Positions 21,696 through 30,603 of a stretch of DNA of 39,014 nt are shown piece after piece; position 1 is the stretch's first letter; each line of letters begins with the position of its first letter. A program made the position numbers and the translations under genes. Source of the stretch: Ahrensia marina (GTDB lineage Bacteria; Pseudomonadota; Alphaproteobacteria; Rhizobiales; Rhizobiaceae). The stretch covers positions 1-39,014 of the forward strand of contig NZ_JXMU01000029.1 in the NCBI RefSeq assembly GCF_001293565.1. Reading direction: 5' to 3'. The notes under the pieces were generated by a model. That model saw nothing but the letters and a program-made list of their open reading frames with translations. It made no database searches and had not been told where the DNA came from.

Positions 21696-23776
21696 GAAAT
21701 GGAACCAAGAATGTTGATCTCGATACCCTTACCGATTTCGACATGCGAAATAACCGGCATATCGGCATGCAGACGCTCGATGATCATCCGCACATATGGG
21801 CGCGCGTCAGGCGATGTGACAATGGCAAACTGGTTGTGCTTCTGGCGCAGATCCTTGATCATTTTATCCGCGTCTTTACTGAAGTCCTCCAGCAGTCTCG
21901 GATCAATATCAAATTGAACCAACTCGCCCGACGCGTCCCGTTTCAAGCTTTCACGGAATGCCATTTCCCAGCGGTTGCCCAAGCGCAGTAATTTGAGCAC
22001 ACCGTTCTCGGTTAAGTCACCGCAAAGCTGTTGGGAAATACGACTGCGTACGTGTTCGACAATCGCCTCAGATTTACGCACGCTCGGTGCAATTTCCGCA
22101 ATCGCCTCACTGATCAGCGTCAGGTTGCGAATGGATACGCGTTCAGCAAGAAGCAGTTTCAAAACAGACTGGAAGCCCGGGTAGCTGATATGCGTTGAAC
22201 AGACATCATCGATCAACTTGCGATAGTCTCCATCCATTTGTGCAACGAGCTGTTTGACAACAGAGAAAGACAAAAGTTGCGGTAAATTATTTCTGATAAC
22301 TTCGCTTAGGTGGGTAAGAAGCACAGATAAATTGTCCGCCGTTTGAAGGCCCAGCGCACGTATATCGGCCGAGAATGTTTCAGGAATAGACAAAGCGTCC
22401 ACGCCATAGGCGGGATCCTTGATTTTCTCTTTCGGCATATTGTTGAGTTGCGGATGTGTGCCGAACACCATCAAATCGCCCAAATGCAATTTGTATTCCG
22501 CAACCACAGTTCCGTGCACTTTGATCTGATAAGATTTCGGATCGATTGAAAAGTCGTCTGTCACCTGAACTTCAGGCACAACAAAACCGTATTCGGCCGC
22601 AAAGCGCTTCCGCATTTTTTTCATGCGGTGGGCAATTTCCTGCTTTTTCGGCAACATACGTGCAGCCAGCTGCTTGCCCATTACCAGTTCGACTTCCACC
22701 GTGCGCAGTGATTCCTTGACCGTGTCACGTTCAGCGGACTGTTTTTCAATCAGCTTGTTCTCGATCTCTTTTGCTTCTTCATTGGCCCGCCGCTCTTCGA
22801 TGATCGGTTTGATATAACCGATAGACATCATCAACAGCGCCAGCAAGAAGAACGGCAATGCAGGAAGCCCCGGCATCAGACCAAGGATAGCGAGCATAAT
22901 ACCGGCAACAAAAAGGGCGCGCGGGTAACCGCCAAGCTGATCAAGAACCGCTTTTTCCGCAGTACCGGTTGTTCCGCCTTTTGAAACAAGAAGACCTGCT
23001 GCAAGCGATACGACAAGCGCCGGTATTTGCGAGACCAGACCATCACCGACTGATAGCTTGGTGAAGATATCAGCGGCCTCGCCAATGCTCATATTGTAAC
23101 GGGTCACACCGATAATGATACCGCCGAAAATATTCACTGCGGTGATGATAAGTCCGGCAATGGCATCGCCGCGCACGAATTTGGAGGCACCGTCCATGGA
23201 ACCGAAGAACGAGCTTTCTTCTTCCAGTTCTTTTCGTCTTGCACGGGCTTCGGCATCGTCAATGGCACCGGCGGAAAGGTCGGCATCAATCGACATCTGC
23301 TTGCCGGGAATAGCATCAAGCGTAAAGCGCGCGCCCACTTCCGCGATACGTGTCGCGCCTTTTGTAATCACCATAAAGTTGACGATGATCAGGATCATGA
23401 ACACGACAAGGCCGATAACAAAATCGCCGCCCATCACAAATTGCGAAAACCCGCCGATCACATTGCCCGCGGCATGTGTCCCCTCATGCCCGTTGGAAAG
23501 AATAACGCGGGTCGTCGCAATATTCAGCGACAGCCGGATCATGGTTGCGATCAACAGGATCGTCGGGAAGGAAGAGAAATCCAGTGGCTTTGAAATCCAC
23601 AAAGCCACCATCAAAATGAGGACGGAAATGGCAATTGAAAAGGCCAGCCCAAGGTCGATCAAAAATGTCGGTACCGGCAGGAAGAGAATTGTCAACATCA
23701 TGACAATTACGACCGCGAAGCCGATATCACGGCCGTGGAATCCCGGCTTAACTACTGCTGTGTGGTTTGCTGACAA
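21692..23776 (-). CDS. flhA: Flagellar export gate protein FlhA
   Basis: 694 aa from a TTG with GGGGAACGG upstream. About eight membrane segments lie in residues 20-335, with the family blocks [41 protein letters not shown] and the cytoplasmic FHIPEP-type loop region [20 protein letters not shown]. The C-terminal cytoplasmic ring domain (about 350-694) contains [14 protein letters not shown] and ends with [16 protein letters not shown]. FlhA forms the nonameric export gate that receives chaperone-substrate complexes. 104 nt separate it from fliQ, the longest gap in this operon. Confidence 0.97.
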   Translation of the reverse strand: MSANHTAVVKPGFHGRDIGFAVVIVMMLTILFLPVPTFLIDLGLAFSIAISVLILMVALWISKPLDFSSFPTILLIATMIRLSLNIATTRVILSNGHEGTHAAGNVIGGFSQFVMGGDFVIGLVVFMILIIVNFMVITKGATRIAEVGARFTLDAIPGKQMSIDADLSAGAIDDAEARARRKELEEESSFFGSMDGASKFVRGDAIAGLIITAVNIFGGIIIGVTRYNMSIGEAADIFTKLSVGDGLVSQIPALVVSLAAGLLVSKGGTTGTAEKAVLDQLGGYPRALFVAGIMLAILGLMPGLPALPFFLLALLMMSIGYIKPIIEERRANEEAKEIENKLIEKQSAERDTVKESLRTVEVELVMGKQLAARMLPKKQEIAHRMKKMRKRFAAEYGFVVPEVQVTDDFSIDPKSYQIKVHGTVVAEYKLHLGDLMVFGTHPQLNNMPKEKIKDPAYGVDALSIPETFSADIRALGLQTADNLSVLLTHLSEVIRNNLPQLLSFSVVKQLVAQMDGDYRKLIDDVCSTHISYPGFQSVLKLLLAERVSIRNLTLISEAIAEIAPSVRKSEAIVEHVRSRISQQLCGDLTENGVLKLLRLGNRWEMAFRESLKRDASGELVQFDIDPRLLEDFSKDADKMIKDLRQKHNQFAIVTSPDARPYVRMIIERLHADMPVISHVEIGKGIEINILGSIS

Positions 23777-23880
23777 AACCGTTCCCCAAGATCAATCATT
23801 GATAGGGTCAAATTAGGCGTCCAAACTTGTGCGAAGTAGGCGTGATTATTTGGGGAGCGGAATTTTCGTCTAGCAGCGGC

Positions 23881-24147
23881 TTAAAAGCCGGTTGCGATGC
23901 GCGAATATAAAACGTCTGTCAGACGGCCGGTCTGCGAACCCATAAAGGGGGCTGCAAGCGCAAGCGCCAGAAAGATCGCGATGATTTTAGGCACGAAAGT
24001 CAGGGTAATTTCCTGAACCTGCGTGAGCGCTTGTAGCAAAGCGATAGAAAGGCCGACCACCATTGCCGCAATAACAGCGGGGCCGGACACAAGAATGGTT
24101 ATCCAGATGGCAAATTGAACAAGATCAAGGACGTCAGCTTGGGTCAC
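23881..24147 (-). CDS. fliQ: Flagellar export protein FliQ
   Basis: 88 aa from the GTG at 24147, which has AGGA 9 nt upstream and gives the usual family length and the typical start TQADVLDLVQFAIW. A longer frame from 24189 would add 14 residues that overlap flgD. Two membrane helices (about 15-40 and 50-78) flank the conserved VQEITLTFVPKI. FliQ is part of the export channel with FliP and FliR. The start lies 14 nt inside the end of flgD, so the genes overlap and are likely coupled. Confidence 0.92.
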   Translation of the reverse strand: MTQADVLDLVQFAIWITILVSGPAVIAAMVVGLSIALLQALTQVQEITLTFVPKIIAIFLALALAAPFMGSQTGRLTDVLYSRIATGF

Positions 24148-24547
24148 TGTCAGATATCCTAACACCACTGGAAACGATAACACGTTCACCGTTGGTCAAG
24201 GTCGCGATAATGCCGTCATCAAGAACCTGAACTTCAGCCACTGTACCGGCAATTTTGCCATCGGGTGAGCTGATATGTTTACCGATAAGGGAGCCTGCCT
24301 GCTCAAGAAAGCCAGATTTCAAAATAGTATCAAGCGTTTCGCGTATTTGCACAGATTGCTCAACATTGGAGAATGAAGCCAGCTGAGCCATGTATTGCGT
24401 TGAATCCATAGGCTCTGTCGGATCCTGATTTTTCATCTGAGCGACCAGAAGCGTCAAAAACGCATCGTAATCAACGACCGCTTTATTGCGTGCAGCTTCC
24501 GTGCTTGTGCTTGCGGCAGCACTCGCGCTTTGAACAGCATCAACCAT
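24134..24547 (-). CDS. flgD: Hook-cap scaffolding protein FlgD
   Basis: 137 aa, a short FlgD with only the N-terminal capping part and a reduced core, as in other rhizobia. The signature is DYDAFLTLLVAQMKNQDP (26-43), followed by MDSTQYMAQLASFSNVEQS, then GSLIGKHISSPDGKIAGTV. It caps the growing hook and is replaced later by FlgK. The ATG overlaps the flbT stop (TGATG). Confidence 0.93.
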   Translation of the reverse strand: MVDAVQSASAAASTSTEAARNKAVVDYDAFLTLLVAQMKNQDPTEPMDSTQYMAQLASFSNVEQSVQIRETLDTILKSGFLEQAGSLIGKHISSPDGKIAGTVAEVQVLDDGIIATLTNGERVIVSSGVRISDSDPS

Positions 24548-24996
24548 CAGCTTGCATTCCTCAATTGTTCATATACCGGTTGTTTCACAGATACAGGCTC
24601 TGCGCGTTGCGCAAGAATTTCCGCCTCAATATCATAGAGCCCGCGAATGGTTTTAAGCGCTTCATAATAGCGCTCTTCACCAACCATCTGGTCAACATGT
24701 TTCAAACCGGAAAGCACCTTCTGGTTATCAAATGTGTTGAGCAGCGTTGGCAAGCTTTCGCGGAAATGCGGTGTTACTGTATCGCGGTCTTTGGGCGAGA
24801 TGACCATAACCTGCACGATAAAGTACAATTGTCGAAGCGGTGTGGTCGCGTCTTCGGCTTGAAGGACATGGCTTTCCAAAAGAAAGTCCACATCATTGAG
24901 AAGCTCGATAGATACTTTACGGTCAACGCGAAAGACCGCGCCGTTGATAAAGAATCTTTCATTCGCTTTTAGAAATATCTTGAATGTACCTGCCAT
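24547..24996 (-). CDS. flbT: Flagellin synthesis repressor FlbT
   Basis: 149 aa. FlbT family blocks: FKIFLKANERFFINGAVFRVDRKVS (about 5-29), NDVDFLLESHVLQ, TTPLRQLYFIVQVMVISP and GERYYEALKTIRGLY. In Caulobacter FlbT binds the 5' leader of flagellin mRNA and promotes its decay until the hook is complete. In this genome the flagellin genes lie about 13 kb away, so the target is in trans. Coupled to flaF (TGATG) and to flgD. Confidence 0.94.
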   Translation of the reverse strand: MAGTFKIFLKANERFFINGAVFRVDRKVSIELLNDVDFLLESHVLQAEDATTPLRQLYFIVQVMVISPKDRDTVTPHFRESLPTLLNTFDNQKVLSGLKHVDQMVGEERYYEALKTIRGLYDIEAEILAQRAEPVSVKQPVYEQLRNAS

Positions 24997-25340
24997 CAGA
25001 GCCCCCCCTTGATAATTTGTGAAACACCGATAATTCCTTCGATTTTGTCAGACTCCCCCTGCCTGACAGCTTCACATTCCTGCAAAATCCAAATGCCGAC
25101 GGAAATAATGCCCGCGCGCAGATCTTTTGTCAGCGTGTTGTCTTCGCTGGCCAGATCCTCAAGCACGATGCTCCAGAAGCGGCCGGCAAAATGAACAGCT
25201 TCAATTTCCGCCATTGATCCGGGGCCGTCAGCCTGTGCCTTTTCAAAAAGCAGAATGCTGCGATCAAGCAGTTCACGCTCGCGCGAACGGGCATCTACTG
25301 CTGAGTCCTGATCTACTTCTGAATATCTAAGCACTATCAT
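24996..25340 (-). CDS. flaF: Flagellar biosynthesis regulator FlaF
   Basis: 114 aa. Typical features are the N-terminal YSEVDQDSAVDARSRERELLDRSI, IEAVHFAGRFWSIVLEDLAS, DLRAGIISVGIWILQECEAVR and IEGIIGVSQIIKGGL. FlaF is needed for flagellin secretion or translation and acts together with FlbT. No strong Shine-Dalgarno precedes the ATG; a GTG two codons in is an alternative. The stop overlaps the flbT start. Confidence 0.92.
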   Translation of the reverse strand: MIVLRYSEVDQDSAVDARSRERELLDRSILLFEKAQADGPGSMAEIEAVHFAGRFWSIVLEDLASEDNTLTKDLRAGIISVGIWILQECEAVRQGESDKIEGIIGVSQIIKGGL

Positions 25341-25364
25341 TGTGTATCCAATCGAAAGACAAAA

Positions 25365-26408
25365 TTATCGCAAATACTGCATCAGGCTCAGGCTCTGAAT
25401 GCGTGCGGTTACCGAATAGGAAACCTCGATTTGCGTAAGTAAGGAGTTAACTTTGATGGCGGTCTCGTATGTGTCGACGCCGTCAAGGTCGATGACAAAT
25501 GTCTCGAGCAAGGATTTTTGCAAATCCAGCGCTTCGTTTGCCCGTTCAACGCGTTCCTGTGACAGGCCAATAATACCGCGTTTCTGTGTAATACCGCCAT
25601 TGGCTTCGGTGACATTTTCAACCACATATTCACCGACAGCATCCAATGCGCCATCACCGAGATTTGTGTTGTAGAGTTCCGATGCCAGAATGCTGCTGAA
25701 CATTATTTTTTGAATTGATTCTTCATTGGCGCTGACACTTGTTTTAACCGTCACATTGTCGGAAACCCGTGTGTCAGGCACCTCGTCACTGGCGTTTGAC
25801 AGGCTGGTCGTCCAACCCGCGCCAAGAAACAGCGGTTCTGCCGTGTTGGTGATAAAATTCTGAATCTGCGCATCCGTAATATTTTCGGCCAGCGGCGAGT
25901 CGATTGGAAAACCGAAATCTGCCGCAAACGCATTTCTAAATGCTGTCTGTGCAGCAGAGCCTTCATAATCCGCAATCGGCGCAGTGTCAGAATTTTCACC
26001 GCCAAAAACAAAAACCCCGCCGACGGTGGCGTTCAAACTGGCAGTCATTTCCGCGATACCGCTTGAAGCGGTCGTCGCAACCGCGCTTTTTTGCGCATTG
26101 TTGCCTAAAACAAGACTGATCGCTTCGATCAGATTATCGCCCATGGCCGTCAATTGCCCCATCGATGATTGCGATGTCCGCATGCGAACCGAGGCAAGAT
26201 CGTTGGTGTCCGACAAGCGCTGCAAGACCGAAATATCGTGCCGTAATGACGCAAGTTCGCCGGTCTTCGAACCAATGGCCAAACCTGAATCCGCATTGCG
26301 GCCAGTGACTGTTTCAAGTTGAAGATCAGGCAATTGACGCTGCATGCTGGCAGTCGCGTTGCGAAGACCGAAATTAATGGCTGCTGTTGAAACGTAAGAT
26401 GCTTTCAT
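25365..26408 (-). CDS. flgL: Hook-filament junction protein FlgL (HAP3)
   Basis: 347 aa. It begins KASYVSTAAINFGLRNATAS and carries flagellin-like N- and C-terminal helices; the C-terminus ends VSYSVTARIQSLSLMQYLR, typical of FlgL. A central variable part (about 150-260) differs between species. FlgL joins FlgK to the flagellin filament. It starts 3 nt after the flgK stop. Confidence 0.9.
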   Translation of the reverse strand: MKASYVSTAAINFGLRNATASMQRQLPDLQLETVTGRNADSGLAIGSKTGELASLRHDISVLQRLSDTNDLASVRMRTSQSSMGQLTAMGDNLIEAISLVLGNNAQKSAVATTASSGIAEMTASLNATVGGVFVFGGENSDTAPIADYEGSAAQTAFRNAFAADFGFPIDSPLAENITDAQIQNFITNTAEPLFLGAGWTTSLSNASDEVPDTRVSDNVTVKTSVSANEESIQKIMFSSILASELYNTNLGDGALDAVGEYVVENVTEANGGITQKRGIIGLSQERVERANEALDLQKSLLETFVIDLDGVDTYETAIKVNSLLTQIEVSYSVTARIQSLSLMQYLR

Positions 26409-26411
26409 GAC

Positions 26412-27875
26412 TTAGCTCACCGCCTGAAGGATAGAATCATACATGGAGTTGACCGTTGAAATGACCCGCGCGGACGCTTGGTAGGATTGCTCAAGGTCAA
26501 TCAGCATCGACAGTTCTTCATCAACATTAACGCCCTGACTTGATGACAGAGCAGTCTCCAGCCGGTCACTCAGCGCCTGCTTGCTTTCAGAAGCGCGTGT
26601 TGCCGTTGAGCGCACACCGTCCAGCCAACCGATGGATGATTGTGCATAGCCCGCCAATGTATATGTGCCGGCCAAACCAAAAGACGGATCGGTGCTAATG
26701 GTCTCACCGATACTCTCAATATAGCTGTTCAGCCTTGTGGAGTAAGCCACACCGCCATTGGTGTTTTGAACATAGTCTGCGCCATTGGCTCCGCCATCGC
26801 GTAACATGTCTGCACTACCGCCGACTTCCGGATCAAATGCGCTGTTAACTGCTAGCGTGAGCGCGATGCCGTTAACTGCGGTCGCACCACCCGGGATTGC
26901 CGGTCCGCCTGCATAGGTAAACAGGCCCGCAAGGTCGGGGCTTCCGCCGCCGGTCTGGTCTTTCTCGGCAAATTGCACGATCAAGCCGCGCGCTATTTCG
27001 TCAAGCTGCCCTTGAACCTGTTCTGCAATATCATCACGCATCTGCAATTTTGCAGAAAGAGCACCGACAGCATCTGTGCTTGCGCCCGAACCGGCCGTCA
27101 GCGGTACGCCGTCAATATATACCTGATTTCCGGGAGTGCCGGGCGCATAGGCGGCCGTTGGCTCAAAGCTAACGGTGCGCGGCAATGTTTCAAACAATGT
27201 AACGCCTTCAGTCGTATAGATCTGCTGGTCATTATTGGCGCGTGTGTTCGTCGTAATGGAAATATACTTCGATATCTCTTTCAAAAGCGTGTCGCGTGTG
27301 TCCAGTGCATCGTTAACGTCCTGCCCCGTCACTGTACCGCGAACAATTTCGTCATTGGCAATTTTGAAATTCGCCAATAGCTCATTAACAGTCTCAACAC
27401 CGCTTGAAATTTCAGTATCGAGGCGCGCGCGGTAACTTTGAACAGCAACAGAAGCATCGCTAATGCCGTTGGCGAGTTCTTTTGCAGCATAAATCGCCTG
27501 TTCGCCGGTCAGATCGTTGGACGGGTCAGTTGCAAATAGCTGGAGAGAATTTTCAAATTGCGTCAGAAAAGTTGCCGGCGATGTCGAATTATTGGTGCCG
27601 TTAATGACATTATTCAGCCGAGCCGCGCCATCGGAAATGGCCGCCTGTCCGGAGCTGGCCGCGAGTGCGGAAAGACTGTTGCGCAAAAGCTCCAGATTTT
27701 CCGCACGGCGTACCGAAAATACCGATGCGCCTCCGCTTGTGCTGACAAGCTCCACATCGCGGCGCGCATAGTTGGTGTTTCCCGTCTCCGAGATGTTTCT
27801 GGAGGTGACTGATGTCTGAAGCGAGGCATTGAAAATTGAATTCTGCGCCACGCGTAAAGCAGTAGATAAAGACAT
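26412..27875 (-). CDS. flgK: Hook-filament junction protein FlgK (HAP1)
   Basis: 487 aa. The N-terminus SLSTALRVAQNSIFNASLQTS and SRNISETGNTNYARRDVEL matches the flagellar rod/hook family box (NI...N..gY.R). A conserved mid-part GVTLFETLPRTVSFEP lies near 200-220, and the C-terminal coil LEQSYQASARVISTVNSMYD is diagnostic for FlgK. AAGGGG precedes the ATG. FlgK caps the hook and starts filament assembly with FlgL. Confidence 0.94.
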   Translation of the reverse strand: MSLSTALRVAQNSIFNASLQTSVTSRNISETGNTNYARRDVELVSTSGGASVFSVRRAENLELLRNSLSALAASSGQAAISDGAARLNNVINGTNNSTSPATFLTQFENSLQLFATDPSNDLTGEQAIYAAKELANGISDASVAVQSYRARLDTEISSGVETVNELLANFKIANDEIVRGTVTGQDVNDALDTRDTLLKEISKYISITTNTRANNDQQIYTTEGVTLFETLPRTVSFEPTAAYAPGTPGNQVYIDGVPLTAGSGASTDAVGALSAKLQMRDDIAEQVQGQLDEIARGLIVQFAEKDQTGGGSPDLAGLFTYAGGPAIPGGATAVNGIALTLAVNSAFDPEVGGSADMLRDGGANGADYVQNTNGGVAYSTRLNSYIESIGETISTDPSFGLAGTYTLAGYAQSSIGWLDGVRSTATRASESKQALSDRLETALSSSQGVNVDEELSMLIDLEQSYQASARVISTVNSMYDSILQAVS

Positions 27876-27929
27876 AGCTTCCCCTTACTGCCGCTTTTCA
27901 GGGCGGCAGATGCCAATCCGGTAATCGGA

Positions 27930-29186
27930 TTATCGTTTCAAGTTGATAACAGTTTCAGTAAGTTCAGAACCTGTCTGAAAGACTTTGGAGTTCGCAGTGT
28001 AGTTACGCTGCGCTTCAATCATCTGCGTCAATTCAGTTGCGATATCGACAGTAGAATTTTCAAGCGCACCGGAAACAATCTTGCCGTTGCCGCCTTCATT
28101 GGCAAAGCCAAGTGACACTTCGCCGGACAAATCTGTTGTCGTGAATATATTACCTGTTTTGGAGCGCAATTGGTCAGGGCTGACGACCGATGCGATTGGC
28201 ACACGGAAAAGATCGCGTGTCGTTCCATCCGCATAGGCACCAAGAATACGGCCATCTTCACCGATTTGCACCAGTTCGATACTGGACGGAATATTACCGT
28301 TCACTTCAGCGTCACTTGCCAGAAAACCTGTCGCTAGCTGTGTGGTTTTGGTGATATCAAGTTCCAGTGTCTCGCCGCCCGGAACAGGTATTGACAGGCT
28401 GGTCGGGCTTGCACCGTTCATCTGACCGGTCGACGGATCGAATGTCAGTGTATCGGTTGTCAAAGGACCGGAAGCATAAGGAAAGCCTGTGCCTGTTGTC
28501 GCGCCCGACTGATCATAGACCGTCACTTCCCAGGTATTGGCAGCGGTTTTGGTGTAATACACATCAAGCAGAACCGTGCTGCCCAGGCTGTCGTATGAAA
28601 CAAGCGAGGTCTTGTTGGTAAATTCAGTGAGTGGGTCGTTTGCAGCTGGCGTCGGCGCAGCAGATATCGCAGCATCAGAATCCAGGTTCACTGTCACCTT
28701 ACCAAGCGTGGAAGGCACCGCAATCAATTCTGTTTGCGTCACTTTAACCGGCACCAGTCCTTGGAAACCGTTCGCAACAGCAGCAGGCTCTCCATTTTCA
28801 TAACTGTAGCCAAGCAGCTTGAATCCGGCTGCGTTTACAAGCTCACCATCGGCATTGGGTACGAATGAGCCCGCACGGGTAAGCTGGGGCACGCCGTTCT
28901 GATCCTGAACAACGAAGAAGCCATCGCCCTCAATCGCCAAGTCGGATGATGAAGTGGTAAAACTTAAAACACCTTGTTCACTGACAAGCTGGCGTGAAGT
29001 TGTTGTCACACCGCCGGACGAATATCCGCCTTCAGATTGGTTCACCACCTGCGTTGAGAACAAAGTCTCATAACGCTTATAACCGGTTGTGCTGGAGTTT
29101 GCGATGTTGTCGGCTGTTGCAGCTAGTCTGTTCGCCTGACCTTCCATGCCGGACACACCGGTCCGCATCATACCATAAACGCTCAT
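27930..29186 (-). CDS. flgE: Flagellar hook protein FlgE
   Basis: 418 aa, usual for rhizobia. N-terminal box MMRTGVSGMEGQANRLAATADNIANSSTTGYKR, here seen as GMEGQANRL and NIANSSTTGYKRYE; the middle has the FlgE domain with SSDLAIEGDGFFVVQDQNGV and LTRAGSFVPNADG. The C-terminal helix TELTQMIEAQRNYTANSKVF closes it. It polymerises into the hook; length is set by FliK. AAAGGAG precedes the ATG and the gene follows ftcR after 20 nt. Confidence 0.96.
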   Translation of the reverse strand: MSVYGMMRTGVSGMEGQANRLAATADNIANSSTTGYKRYETLFSTQVVNQSEGGYSSGGVTTTSRQLVSEQGVLSFTTSSSDLAIEGDGFFVVQDQNGVPQLTRAGSFVPNADGELVNAAGFKLLGYSYENGEPAAVANGFQGLVPVKVTQTELIAVPSTLGKVTVNLDSDAAISAAPTPAANDPLTEFTNKTSLVSYDSLGSTVLLDVYYTKTAANTWEVTVYDQSGATTGTGFPYASGPLTTDTLTFDPSTGQMNGASPTSLSIPVPGGETLELDITKTTQLATGFLASDAEVNGNIPSSIELVQIGEDGRILGAYADGTTRDLFRVPIASVVSPDQLRSKTGNIFTTTDLSGEVSLGFANEGGNGKIVSGALENSTVDIATELTQMIEAQRNYTANSKVFQTGSELTETVINLKR

Positions 29187-29206
29187 TTAAGGCTCCTTTA
29201 ATTGTA

Positions 29207-29971
29207 TTAGGAAACCTTAGCTGCCAAATCTTGCGCGAGGCTCACATGCGCGATGGATTTCGCTTTTTTCTGAATTGACCGCTCCGGTTGTTTCACATCA
29301 GACGGCTTCATCAGGCGGTAGCCGAGAAAACGCTTTGAATCGATGACTTCTTCACCTAGTGCAGCCCGCAGCTTTTTGCGCAACTTGCTGATGTGGCTTT
29401 CCACCACGCACTCATCAACGTCCTGCTCAAGAACACCATAAACAGAATTGTAGATCTGGGTGCGTGAGGCACGGCGATCGCCAATTGATGCAAGATATTC
29501 GAGGATGCGGCGTTCGCGGCGCGGAAGCGGAAATGAAACACCGTCGATTTCCGGATCGCGGCCATCATTGAAAATACGCAAACGACCAAGTTCCTGCTTG
29601 GGAGCTTCTGCAACACTGCGGCGGCGGATAGCGGCGGCACGTGCCAGAATTTCGGTGACGTGAACCGGTTTCTTGATCACATCATCAGCGCCGTTCTCAA
29701 AGTGGAAGAGAATGTCGGTCAAGCTTGACTGATCAAGAACAGCAATGAGCGGCGCTTTTGTGCGGGCACGGATCTGGCTAACAGTCTCTGCGTGGTCGGC
29801 ACATTCACCGATCAGGAAAGCCTGAACATGCTTCAAATCGGCGTCTGAAATCGCTTCCAGAAAATCTTCCATCGCCCCATCGCAAGTGCTGGTTGCCGGA
29901 TAGCCGAGCCTCAAGAACATCGCCTTAAAGCCGTCGCGAACCAACTCTCTGCTGTCAACAATCACAATCAT
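29207..29971 (-). CDS. ftcR: Flagellar transcriptional regulator FtcR/Rem (OmpR-like)
   Basis: 254 aa from the ATG at 29971, chosen because AGGGG lies 8 nt upstream; a longer frame from 29995 lacks a site. An N-terminal receiver-like domain (1-115) has Asp6 and the conserved Lys pair in VIKKPVHVTEIL. The usual phosphoacceptor position reads AFLIGECADH with no Asp in place, so it is probably not phosphorylated. A winged-helix domain follows (about 125-235): FPLPRRERRILEYLAS, ECVVESHISKLRKKLR and DSKRFLGYRL. FtcR/Rem activates middle flagellar genes in Brucella and Sinorhizobium. It is first in its own operon, so it may activate itself. Confidence 0.92.
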   Translation of the reverse strand: MIVIVDSRELVRDGFKAMFLRLGYPATSTCDGAMEDFLEAISDADLKHVQAFLIGECADHAETVSQIRARTKAPLIAVLDQSSLTDILFHFENGADDVIKKPVHVTEILARAAAIRRRSVAEAPKQELGRLRIFNDGRDPEIDGVSFPLPRRERRILEYLASIGDRRASRTQIYNSVYGVLEQDVDECVVESHISKLRKKLRAALGEEVIDSKRFLGYRLMKPSDVKQPERSIQKKAKSIAHVSLAQDLAAKVS

Positions 29972-30603
29972 TATTCTGCCCCTCGAATCATTCAAATGAA
30001 CCCCGCTTTCAGAACTAGCTAAGCGGTGACTCTATCCACAACTGCGAGAACTTGAATATTGACATATGGTTAATTTCATGAAGTTAACCCTTCATTAAGG
30101 ACGATTAACAAATGTCTAAGCGCGGGAAAATAGCACCCGTTTTCCGCCTTTTTCATCAGCGCATTTCCAGTGATCTTTATTAAATTTGAGCTACGGAAAA
30201 ATCGGATTTGTCTCAGGCTTTTGCTGACCTTTATGGCTCACCCGATTTGACCAGCCGGTCGAAAACATATGTTTTTTCAGTGAGATAAAAAAGCCGGCCG
30301 AGTAACGCATTGTTACAGTAAGCAATATGGAGAAATTCGGAATTTTGCTGCGCATCTATTAGAAATGAGCTTTGAGAAATCTCTTTTAGCCGCGCAATTG
30401 TGAATACACAGTGTCTGCATAATTCAGTTCACTTTTCATCACGAATCACTTGCCAAAAACGCCCTGATTTAGCCCAATTTGAGGGCTTATTTTTTCTAAA
30501 ATTAGAGCTTTTGAGGGCCAATAGTGTGGCTGTCAGGACTCATATGACAGCACGATTGAATCGCAATTCATTTATTTTGAGAGCCCAAGGATTCGGAATT
30601 GAA
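29972..30603 (-). other. Long regulatory intergenic region between ftcR and fliK
   Basis: 632 nt without a convincing gene; a plus-strand frame at 30400-30621 has no family features. It holds a CtrA-type site and GANTC motifs near ftcR. The plus-strand hairpins at 30122-30153 and 30471-30495 are each followed by T-runs. A 7-bp inverted repeat AAATCGG/CCGATTT lies at 30199-30205 and 30242-30248. A dense GANTC cluster lies near fliK. It must contain the ftcR-operon promoter and, at its upper end, the 3' end of the fliK transcript. Confidence 0.6.
30068..30098 (-). promoter_or_regulatory. CtrA-type binding sites upstream of ftcR
   Basis: On the minus strand the sequence reads TTAATGAAGGGTTAAC (30098 down to 30083), an exact TTAA-N7-TTAAC full site. 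A half-site TTAACCAT follows about 10 nt closer to ftcR (30075-30068). They lie about 100-125 nt before the ftcR start. This is the classic alphaproteobacterial CtrA consensus, so cell-cycle control of ftcR is likely; binding is inferred. Confidence 0.6.

Noticed and set aside
23115-23816. 233-residue plus-strand frame opposite flhA
   Set aside because: Ser/Thr/Ile/Met-rich shadow of membrane-helix codons; no ribosome-binding site or known motif.
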